From contig CAYGDP010000032.1 of assembly GCA_964348665.1 (NCBI GenBank), forward strand, positions 1-41,546: 41,546 nt of DNA. Reading direction: 5' to 3'. Of the stretch, positions 17,094 to 23,775 are shown in pieces (within the stretch, counting starts at the first letter, position 1; each line of letters begins with the position of its first letter). This DNA is from CAYGDP01 sp964348665. GTDB taxonomy: Bacteria; Verrucomicrobiota; Verrucomicrobiia; Palsa-1439; CAYGDP01. Under the pieces are notes generated by a model. That model did not search any database. It was not told the origin of the DNA and saw nothing but the letters and a program-made list of their open reading frames with translations. The translations under genes and the position numbers were made by a program.

Positions 17094-18479
17094 GTGATTA
17101 TGAACGGGATGCGTCAAGCATGGAACATTATTCTGGTTGTGACAATGATTGCCATTTCGGTTCTGGCGGATGATCCACCGAAAAACCCCGAGGCAGCAAG
17201 TTTGTCCACGCCTGTTGCTCTGACAGCAGAGCAGGATCACAAGCGGACGATGGTATTGCTCAACATCCAGTCGCTTCGTCGGGGCGCCAACGGTCTCGAC
17301 CCTAAGGCGCCGAACGCGGCAAACTACGACGAGTCCAAGGCCAATCCGTTTCCGATTTTGCCCGATCCGTTGCTGCTCAAGAACGGGAACAAAGTCACCA
17401 CGGCGGCGATGTGGCGGGAAAAGCGACGAGCGGAGATCGTCGAGGATTTCGATCGAGAAATTTACGGACGCGTTCCCGCGAACACGCCCGCGGTAAAATG
17501 GGAGGTGACCAGCACGGAAAACCAAACAGTTGGCAACGTGGCCGTTGTAACCAAGCAGCTTACAGGATACGTGAATAATTCCAACTATCCACTGATCAGC
17601 GTGGATATTCAGTTAACGCTGACCACGCCGGCGGCAGCGACCGCTCCCGTGCCTGTTATCCTGGAGTTCGGATTTGGCGGACGCGGATTCGGTTCGCCGC
17701 CTGGCGCTCTCGGTCCGACTTGGCAGGAACAGGTTCTCGCGAAAGACTGGGGATACGCGATCATCGTTCCCAACAGTATTCAGGCCGATAATGGCGCGGG
17801 TTTAACGCGCGGCATCATCGGTCTCTGTAACAAAGGACAACCGCGCAAGATGGACGATTGGGGTGCGTTGCGCGCGTGGGCGTGGGGAGCGAGTCGGGCG
17901 CTGGATTATTTCGAGAAGGACAAATCGGTGGACGCCAAGCGCGTCGGTATCGAAGGACTTTCGCGGTATGGCAAGGCGGCCATTGTCGCGATGGCGTACG
18001 ACGAGCGATTCGCCATTGGTTTCATTGGGTCGTCGGGCGCTGGCGGCGTCAAACTTCACCGGCGAAATTTCGGTGAGCTAGTCGAAAACGTGGCCGGTTC
18101 GGGAGAATATCATTGGGTTGCGGGCAATTATCTCAAGTATGCTGGCCCGCTTGGCTGGAATGATCTGCCAGTGGATTCGCACGAGCTAGTCGCGCTGTGC
18201 GCGCCGCGTCCGGTGTTTATCAGCGTCGGTTCGCAACAAGTCGAAGGCGGCTGGGTGGATGCGAAAGGGATGTTTCTGGCGGGCGTCGGCGCTGGGCCTG
18301 TGTATAAATTACTCGGCAAAAAAGATTTGGGCACGAGCGAGTTTCCACCGCAGGAAACGGCGCTGGTGAATGGCGAGATTGCGTTCCGTCAGCACAGCGG
18401 AGGACACACCACGGGCCCGAACTGGACGACGTTCCTGAAGTTCGCGGAACGATATTTTGAAGGATCGGGTGTCAAATGA
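17094..18479 (+). CDS. Carbohydrate esterase family 15 (glucuronoyl esterase-like) secreted protein
   Basis: A secreted alpha/beta-hydrolase. The GTG at 17094 and the ATG at 17100 are both possible starts; a signal peptide follows, ending near SVLA. The nucleophile elbow is GIEGLSRYGKAA (Ser290), matching the G-x-S-R-x-G-K motif of CE15 enzymes. After it comes IGSSGAGGVKLHRRNFGE, and His438 in QHSGGHTTGPNW is the likely catalytic histidine. CE15 enzymes cleave ester bonds between lignin and glucuronic acid on xylan. The Glu that precedes SGxGG in fungal enzymes is Ser here, so the acid residue may sit elsewhere, as reported for some bacterial members. It is isolated from other carbohydrate-active genes. 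Confidence 0.88.
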   Translation: MIMNGMRQAWNIILVVTMIAISVLADDPPKNPEAASLSTPVALTAEQDHKRTMVLLNIQSLRRGANGLDPKAPNAANYDESKANPFPILPDPLLLKNGNKVTTAAMWREKRRAEIVEDFDREIYGRVPANTPAVKWEVTSTENQTVGNVAVVTKQLTGYVNNSNYPLISVDIQLTLTTPAAATAPVPVILEFGFGGRGFGSPPGALGPTWQEQVLAKDWGYAIIVPNSIQADNGAGLTRGIIGLCNKGQPRKMDDWGALRAWAWGASRALDYFEKDKSVDAKRVGIEGLSRYGKAAIVAMAYDERFAIGFIGSSGAGGVKLHRRNFGELVENVAGSGEYHWVAGNYLKYAGPLGWNDLPVDSHELVALCAPRPVFISVGSQQVEGGWVDAKGMFLAGVGAGPVYKLLGKKDLGTSEFPPQETALVNGEIAFRQHSGGHTTGPNWTTFLKFAERYFEGSGVK

Positions 18480-18537
18480 GCGATGGCTGACAAAAGGAAA
18501 GGGATAGTCGTTATTGCAACGGGCAGGTCGTTCTTGT

Positions 18538-20973
18538 TTACAACTCCACGTCATCTTGAAAATTGGGGACGAGGACGTTGGCTTTGGCGTGAAGTTCACG
18601 GGCAATGTTGGCAAAGGTGATGCCGGGTTCTTCTTCGCCGTGAACCAAAAAGATGCCGCGCAGGTTTCCCGTGACTTGTTCGAGCCAGTTCCGAAGTTCG
18701 CTCTTGTCGGCATGACCGCTGAAGGCGTCCATCGTTTCAATTTTCGCTTTTACCTTGTACGGTTCGCCGAAGATGTTCACTTCCGGCTTGCCTTCTTTGA
18801 GAAACGCGCCGAGTGTATTGGGCGCGCACCAGCCGGGGATCAAGATGGTGTTGCGCGCCTCGCCAATGTTGTTTTTGATATGGTGACGAACACGCCCGGC
18901 TTCCGCCATGCCGGAAGCGCTGATAATGATGCAGGGTCCTTTCCGGTCGTTGAGGGCGATGGATTCCTCGACACTGGTGGTGAAGGTCAGGTTTTTGGTT
19001 TTGAGCGGGTTATCGGGTTGCCGGATTGCGTCTTGGAAACGTTTATTGAAACAGCCGGGATGGTTTTTGAATACTTCGGTGGATTTGAACGCGAGCGGGC
19101 TGTCCACGATAATCGGAAGTTCGGGAATGCGTTTCTGCTTGGCCAGCGTGTTGAGCGCGTACAATAATTGTTGGGTGCGTCCCACGGCAAATGAAGGCAT
19201 GATGATCTTGCCCCCGGCATCGGCAGCATGATTGACGATGTCGCAGAGATGGTCAGTGACGTTGGCCAGGTCTTCGTGTTCGCGATTGCCATAGGTGCAT
19301 TCCATCATCACAAAATCCGCGTCGCTCGGAATTTCCGGGTCGCGCAGGATATCACTGTTGCCGCGACCAAGATCGCCGCTGAATACGAATCGGATTTTTC
19401 GCCCGATTTCCTCGATGTCGAGGATGATCATAGCCGAGCCGAGCATATGACCGGCATCGAGAAAGGTGGCGGTGATCCCGTCGGCAATCACGGTTGGACG
19501 GTTGTAGCTGACGTAATTGAGCTGCCCGAATGATTTCTCGGCGTCGATTTGCGTGTAAAGCGGTTGAGCGGGGGGCAACCCTTTCTTCGCGTGTTTTTTG
19601 CTGACGAACTCGGCGTCCTGCTCCTGAATATGGGCGCTATCCATCAGCATCACTTTGCAAAGATCCGCGGTCGCATCCGTGCAATAAATCGGGCCGCGAA
19701 ATCCATTCTTGGTCAGGACCGGGATGATGCCGCTGTGGTCAATGTGCGCGTGGCTCAAGAGCATCAAGTCCACGTCCGCCGCGGGGAAGGGGAGCGTTGT
19801 GTTTCGATCAATCCATTCCTGGCGTCGCCCCTGATACATTCCGCACTCGAGAAGGATGCGTTTGCCGTTGGCTTCGATCAAATACTTCGAGCCGGTCACC
19901 GTGCGCGTGGCGCCGTAGAATGTCAGCTTCATTTTTTGCGCCGCGCCACCCTTTCTTGACTTGAGAAGGTCAGGGCGAAATGCGGGCGCGACAATGGTGC
20001 GCGCGTCTTCCGGCGGGCCATCGAGCGGCATCTCCATAAACCCTTCAATGGGTTGCGCGACCGGTGTCGGCGCTGGAGCCGGCGTGGCTGCTGGCTTCGG
20101 CTTTTCCTCCGTTTTCGGCGGGGGCGCGACGAATTTCTCCGCTTTTTTCTCGAGCGCAGGTGTGGACGGAACTGCAGAAGCGGTGGGGATCGCTTGCGCC
20201 TCGTCCTCGTTTAATCCGCCAAGGTGGATCGTGATTTCCTCGCGCCGCTCGTCCTTGTCGATCCTTCCATCGCGCACCCATACGATCCGGTCGCTCACAT
20301 CGAGCATTTTGAAATCGTGCGTGGCGGTGATGACCGTGACACCCTGGTCGCGATTCATTTGCTTGAGGAGCGTAATGATGTCCTGACCGGTCTTGAGGTC
20401 GAGATTGCCGGTTGGTTCATCGGCGAGAATGACAGAGGGATTATTGGCAAAGGCGCGCGCGATGGCGACGCGCTGCTGCTGGCCACCGGAAAGCTCGGCG
20501 GGTTTGTGCAGGGCGCGGTCTTTGATCCCGACCCGATCGAGAATTTCCAGGCTGCGCTCGACGGCTTCGTCGCGGTTGGACCCCGCGAAAATCATTGGCA
20601 GCGAGACGTTTTCCAGCGCGGTCATCACGGGAATGAGATTGAAGGTCTGAAAGATGTAACCGATTTTGCGGCACCGGAGCCAAGCCAGCTCGTAGGCGTC
20701 GAGCTGCGCGATGTCCACTTCGTCGATGTACACTTTGCCGCCGGTCGGTTTGTCGAGTCCGCCGATGATGTTGAAGAGAGTGGATTTGCCGCTGCCGGAC
20801 GGACCCATGATGCTGACGTATTGGCCGACTTTGATGGCCAGGCTGACGCCTTTGAGCGCCTGCAGTTTGGTTGCGCCCATCATGAAATCCTTCACGACAT
20901 CCACGACGCGGACGACGTTGTCGCGTCTCTCCCAATCGACGGTGGCGCGTTTGGCGACGGCTTCGGCGGGCAT
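18538..20973 (-). CDS. Fusion: LolD/MacB-type ABC ATPase + beta-CASP metallo-beta-lactamase RNase (811 aa)
   Basis: Residues 20-245 are a complete ABC ATPase of the LolD/MacB/FtsE type: Walker A GPSGSGKST (57-65), Q-loop YIFQTFN, signature LSGGQQQR (161-168), Walker B VILADEPTGNLD, H-loop ATHD (217-220). Residues 255-345 are an Ala/Pro/Lys-rich linker. Residues 348-811 are a full-length beta-CASP nuclease (CPSF73/TTHA0252 family): metal motif SHAHIDHSG (407-415), DAGHMLGSAMI, FSGDLGRGN, ECTYGNREH, the beta-CASP segment MPSFAVGRTQQ, then SASGMAEAGR, AFSGHADKSEL and a final VHGEEE. All catalytic residues of both halves appear intact. The reading frame is uninterrupted. An internal ATG at 19932 could give a separate nuclease. 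The cognate permease is probably the gene at 22506. Confidence 0.93.
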   Translation of the reverse strand: MPAEAVAKRATVDWERRDNVVRVVDVVKDFMMGATKLQALKGVSLAIKVGQYVSIMGPSGSGKSTLFNIIGGLDKPTGGKVYIDEVDIAQLDAYELAWLRCRKIGYIFQTFNLIPVMTALENVSLPMIFAGSNRDEAVERSLEILDRVGIKDRALHKPAELSGGQQQRVAIARAFANNPSVILADEPTGNLDLKTGQDIITLLKQMNRDQGVTVITATHDFKMLDVSDRIVWVRDGRIDKDERREEITIHLGGLNEDEAQAIPTASAVPSTPALEKKAEKFVAPPPKTEEKPKPAATPAPAPTPVAQPIEGFMEMPLDGPPEDARTIVAPAFRPDLLKSRKGGAAQKMKLTFYGATRTVTGSKYLIEANGKRILLECGMYQGRRQEWIDRNTTLPFPAADVDLMLLSHAHIDHSGIIPVLTKNGFRGPIYCTDATADLCKVMLMDSAHIQEQDAEFVSKKHAKKGLPPAQPLYTQIDAEKSFGQLNYVSYNRPTVIADGITATFLDAGHMLGSAMIILDIEEIGRKIRFVFSGDLGRGNSDILRDPEIPSDADFVMMECTYGNREHEDLANVTDHLCDIVNHAADAGGKIIMPSFAVGRTQQLLYALNTLAKQKRIPELPIIVDSPLAFKSTEVFKNHPGCFNKRFQDAIRQPDNPLKTKNLTFTTSVEESIALNDRKGPCIIISASGMAEAGRVRHHIKNNIGEARNTILIPGWCAPNTLGAFLKEGKPEVNIFGEPYKVKAKIETMDAFSGHADKSELRNWLEQVTGNLRGIFLVHGEEEPGITFANIARELHAKANVLVPNFQDDVEL

Positions 20974-21070
20974 GGCGCTGGATTTTGCGCGGAGACGACG
21001 CGAAAGTCGAGATTGTTTTATGAGGAACCGCGAGCTTGCTTTCGAAGCGCGGATCGGGTATTCTTAAACT

Positions 21071-21283
21071 GTGAAACGAGGACGGAAACAGCCGCGAGCG
21101 ATCAAGCCGGTATTATCTGTCGTATCATTACACGACCAATCCAATGACTTGGACTACTGGCTTTCGCAGACGCCGCAGGCACGGCTGCGGCACATTGAAT
21201 ATTTGCGACGGATGAACTATGGCTCCCGCGCTACCCAACGACTTCAAAGAGTTCTTAAAGTTGTTAAACTCTCATCGCGTTAA
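21071..21283 (+). CDS. Small protein paired with nucleotidyltransferase (putative antitoxin/partner)
   Basis: A 70-aa protein with GTG start and a basic N-terminus, then LDYWLSQTPQARLRHIEYLR, and a C-terminal region rich in Arg/Leu (TQRLQRVLKVVKL). Small proteins with this DYWLS-x-P-x-x-R-L-x-x-x-E-x-x-R pattern are commonly found directly before nucleotidyltransferase-fold genes. It overlaps the next gene by 65 nt in another frame. I infer an antitoxin or accessory subunit role by position; none is demonstrated. It reads divergently from the ABC-RNase fusion, with a 97-bp gap. Confidence 0.7.
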   Translation: MKRGRKQPRAIKPVLSVVSLHDQSNDLDYWLSQTPQARLRHIEYLRRMNYGSRATQRLQRVLKVVKLSSR

Positions 21284-21689
21284 GTATCTCGTCATCGGTG
21301 GCCATGCGGTCGGCTTTTACGGCTACCCGCGATTCACAGGTGACATTGATGTGTGGATTTCCACCGCGCCCGAAAATGTACGGAAAGTCATCGTAGCGCT
21401 CCAAGAATTTGGATTCGACGGCGCCAACCTGCGCCCAGAGCTGTTTGCCAAACCCGAACACTTAGTTCGCATGGGCAATTCACCCGTTCGAATCGAAGTG
21501 CTGACAGGGATTTCAGGAGTCAAGTTCGAGGAATGCTTTGCCGAGCGCGTGTCTGGAATAATCGAAGGTATCCATGTCAACTTCATCAGCCTGGCGCACT
21601 TGAAAGCCAACAAAAAAGCCAGCGGTCGGTATAAAGACCTGGATGATTTGGAGAATCTATCGAAAAAACGGCGAGGTAAGCGGAATTGA
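21219..21689 (+). CDS. Nucleotidyltransferase-fold protein (putative toxin-like partner)
   Basis: A 156-aa protein. The nucleotidyltransferase signature is clear: VKYLVIGGHAVGFYGYPRFT (about 20-39), followed by GDIDVWI, giving the Gly-Gly loop and the DxD metal ligands; a third acidic residue may lie in RIEVLTG. The C-terminal half carries a short helical region and a Lys/Arg-rich tail. Related MNT-type proteins transfer nucleotides to proteins or tRNA in toxin-antitoxin systems. The 65-nt overlap with the small gene upstream indicates a coupled pair. The pair lies between the ATPase fusion and its likely permease, on the opposite strand. Confidence 0.85.
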   Translation: MAPALPNDFKEFLKLLNSHRVKYLVIGGHAVGFYGYPRFTGDIDVWISTAPENVRKVIVALQEFGFDGANLRPELFAKPEHLVRMGNSPVRIEVLTGISGVKFEECFAERVSGIIEGIHVNFISLAHLKANKKASGRYKDLDDLENLSKKRRGKRN

Positions 21690-21775
21690 TCGCTCTCCGC
21701 GTAATCCTAGCCAACATCATGAAATTTGCCGCCGACATCATGAGAATTGGGATTGTCCGTCTTGCTGTAGCGATT

Positions 21776-21780
21776 GGAGG
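21776..21780 (+). promoter_or_regulatory. Ribosome binding site GGAGG
   Basis: GGAGG lies eight bases before the ATG at 21789 and decides that start over the upstream TTG at 21774, with which it overlaps. Confidence 0.65.
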
Positions 21781-21788
21781 CGAGACCC

Positions 21789-22436
21789 ATGCTTGAAATA
21801 GACTTTGATCGAATCCGTAGCGATCTAGATCTGCTGCGAAAAGCGCGAGGAAAAATAAAAGTATTCGGCGCGGAAGCACACGGTTTCCAAATGAATGCTC
21901 CGCTGCCAGAAGCCACAGTTCATCAGTTCGAGCAGCAAAATGGAATCGCGCTTCCCTCGGATTACCGTGAATTTTTAATTCGGATCGGCAATGGAGGGGC
22001 AGGACCGTATTATGGGGTTTTCAAACTCGGCGAGATGGACAAGGGGTGGGAGCAGGCATCTTGGAAAGAATGCAGCGATTTCGTCGGTTGTCTCTCGAAA
22101 CCGTTCCCTCACACACAGGAGTGGAATGACTTGAATGGCAGACCTGATTGTGATGAAGGGGACGAGGCAGAATACGAAAAGCAATTAGCAGCCTTTGAGC
22201 AGAGGTATTTCAATTCGGAAATTGTCAATGGGGCGATTCCGATCTGTCACACCGGTTGCGCGATCCGTCACTGGCTCGTTGTCACGGGTGTAGAGGCTGG
22301 AAATATGTGGTGTGATGGTCGCGCGAATGATAGTGGGCTTTATCCGCTTCAGCAGGAAGGCATACCGAGATTTACCTTCTATGCTTGGTATCGAAGATGG
22401 CTTGACGAAGCATTGGGTAAGCTTCCCAGTGCCTAA
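21789..22436 (+). CDS. SMI1/KNR4 (SUKH) family protein
   Basis: A 215-aa cytoplasmic protein with the SUKH hallmark ALPSDYREFLIRIGNGGAGP near residue 55, followed by a YYGVFKLGE segment and a later GAIPICHTGCAIRHWLVVTG segment. SUKH domains are widespread immunity proteins against contact-dependent or polymorphic toxins, but can also be orphan genes. No toxin is adjacent. The stop codon TAA lies inside GCCTAAC, the consensus of an integron R'' simple site, as often seen in cassette genes; no matching GTTAGGC was found upstream. The start is set by the GGAGG site. Confidence 0.85.
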   Translation: MLEIDFDRIRSDLDLLRKARGKIKVFGAEAHGFQMNAPLPEATVHQFEQQNGIALPSDYREFLIRIGNGGAGPYYGVFKLGEMDKGWEQASWKECSDFVGCLSKPFPHTQEWNDLNGRPDCDEGDEAEYEKQLAAFEQRYFNSEIVNGAIPICHTGCAIRHWLVVTGVEAGNMWCDGRANDSGLYPLQQEGIPRFTFYAWYRRWLDEALGKLPSA

Positions 22437-22471
22437 CTCACAACAGTTTGGAGATTGAAGCTTGGATTTTC

Positions 22472-22502
22472 TTTGGAGTTTGGAGTTTGGGATTTGGAGT
22501 TT
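22472..22502 (+). repeat. TTTGGAG tandem repeat
   Basis: Four imperfect 6-8-bp units of TTTGGAG type lie directly after the stop of the permease gene (minus strand) and after the SUKH gene. It is low-complexity intergenic DNA. Confidence 0.5.
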
Positions 22503-22505
22503 CCC

Positions 22506-23162
22506 TCACACCTCCGTCCGCATCGCATCGGCGGGAGTCATCTTGATGGCGCGATAGGCGGGTACAATGGAGCCAAGGATCGAGAGGAACAGTCCGATTG
22601 ACAGAGCGATTCCACACCCGATCAGTTCAGTCTGAATCGGAAAATTGTGAAACGTGGCGCTGATGCCATGTTTGGTCATCAAGCCAAGCAACGCCAGGAT
22701 CGCTCCCATCAATACGCCAGCCGCGGTGCCAATCGCTCCGAGCAACAAGGACTCAATCAGGAAAATCAGCGCAATAGACCGGTTCAGCGCGCCCATGCAC
22801 TTCATCGTGCCGATTTCGCGGAAACGCTCGGTCACGGTCATCAACATCGTATTCGTAATTCCCATCGTGGAGAGAACCAGGGCGATGGTGACCAGCCAGA
22901 TGAGTTTTTGTTTTTCGACCGTGCTTGCCTCCGCCGAGACGGTTTGTCCGGTGCGGACTGCCTTCTCGTGTTTGATCCGGTCATTGACGAGGCTGACCGT
23001 GAACGTGGAGACGAGGAAAGTGATGCCGAGGAAAATGCTGGCCATGGTGAGAAGCGACCGGCCGAGGCGAATCCGGATTTCGTTTCGCGCAATGGCGATT
23101 ACCTCGCGCAGTGGCAGCGGTTTGAGGCGGCCCACAATTCTCGGTTGTTGGTTGGTGCTCAT
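22506..23162 (-). CDS. Minimal FtsX/MacB-like ABC transporter permease
   Basis: Start taken at 23162 (MSTNQQPR), because the longer frame reads into an A-rich repeat. The 218-aa product has four transmembrane helices: about 35-55 (TMASIFLGITFLVSTFTVSL), 85-105 (LVTIALVLSTMGITNTMLM), 130-160 and 180-203. The motif TERFREIGTMKCMGALNRSI between TM2 and TM3 is the coupling segment of FtsX-family permeases, and the end PAYRAIKMTPADAMRTEV is also typical. The large periplasmic MacB-type domain between TM1 and TM2 is replaced by a loop of about 30 residues. Its likely ATPase is the fusion protein encoded from 20973, separated by an inserted plus-strand block. The substrate is unknown. Confidence 0.85.
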   Translation of the reverse strand: MSTNQQPRIVGRLKPLPLREVIAIARNEIRIRLGRSLLTMASIFLGITFLVSTFTVSLVNDRIKHEKAVRTGQTVSAEASTVEKQKLIWLVTIALVLSTMGITNTMLMTVTERFREIGTMKCMGALNRSIALIFLIESLLLGAIGTAAGVLMGAILALLGLMTKHGISATFHNFPIQTELIGCGIALSIGLFLSILGSIVPAYRAIKMTPADAMRTEV

Positions 23163-23174
23163 TACCGTTGAATT

Positions 23175-23232
23175 GCCACAAAAATCACGAAAAGGCACCA
23201 AAAGTTTTTGTGGATCTTTTTTTCGTGGCCAA
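23175..23232. repeat. A-rich repeat (copy B) and hairpin between pqqD-like and permease genes
   Basis: GCCAC plus an A-run opens the stretch and a T-run plus CGTGGC closes it, giving an imperfect stem-loop of about 58 bp on the minus-strand transcript. It could attenuate or stabilise the message between the two genes. The A-rich half resembles the strings at 12688 and 40780. Confidence 0.4.
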
Positions 23233-23241
23233 TTTCATAGA

Positions 23242-23649
23242 TCATTTCTTCATTGGCATCTCGAAGGCGATCAAGCCGCGTTTGCCAAGGGTTCGCAGGT
23301 AGGTCGTCACGCTCGCATCGGCTTCTTTGCGGGCGAATTGATACCGTTCCATCATAAACCGAATCAGGTCGCGTACTGTCTTTTTTCCGTCGCACCGCCG
23401 CCAGATTTCCGAGCCGATCTCGTCCAAGGCAATCGTCCGGTTGGGCGGCGCAGCGAGAAGAGTGCCGAGAGCGCCCCGGATGCCTCTTTCGCTGGCAGGC
23501 AAGCGCAGTGCCACAGTGCCGTCGTCGGCATCGCGCCAATCAATCTGCGGATGTCGCGTCGGTCGCGAGGTCAGTGATTGCTCGCGCCCTGTTGCGGCAG
23601 GCGAGGGCGGCGGCGACTTTGGTTGGCGAAATTTGGAAAACAAATTCAT
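23242..23649 (-). CDS. PqqD-like protein
   Basis: A 135-aa protein. The N-terminal 60 residues are Pro/Ser/Arg-rich and look disordered. Residues about 72-130 match the PqqD fold: ALDEIGSEIWRRCDGKKTV, then RDLIRFMMERYQ, and a terminal winged-helix-like TYLRTLGKRGLIAF. In PQQ and other RiPP pathways PqqD presents the precursor peptide to a radical SAM enzyme. None is present here, and stand-alone PqqD-like proteins occur with ABC transporters, so I infer a peptide-binding or regulatory role for the ABC cluster. Confidence 0.8.
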   Translation of the reverse strand: MNLFSKFRQPKSPPPSPAATGREQSLTSRPTRHPQIDWRDADDGTVALRLPASERGIRGALGTLLAAPPNRTIALDEIGSEIWRRCDGKKTVRDLIRFMMERYQFARKEADASVTTYLRTLGKRGLIAFEMPMKK

Positions 23650-23659
23650 TTTACGGATT

Positions 23660-23772
23660 GATTACCCGCGAAAGACGCGAAGGGTCGCGAAATTGCCCTC
23701 ACCCTAACCCTCTCCCGCCGAGCGGGAGAGGGGATAGAGCTTTCGAGTATTTTGCGTGTTTCGTGGGTGATC
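23660..23772. repeat. Imperfect inverted-repeat element with strong central hairpin
   Basis: The outer arms at 23660-23680 and 23750-23772 are inverted copies of the motif also found at 5299. In the centre, CCCTCTCCCGC (23708-23718) pairs perfectly with GCGGGAGAGGG (23722-23732) around a CGA loop. It is preceded by CCCTCACCCTAA, a string seen in intergenic repeats of many bacteria. It lies between the PqqD-like gene and the upstream 353-residue gene, so it may act as a terminator or RNA-stability element. Confidence 0.6.
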
Positions 23773-23775
23773 AAA

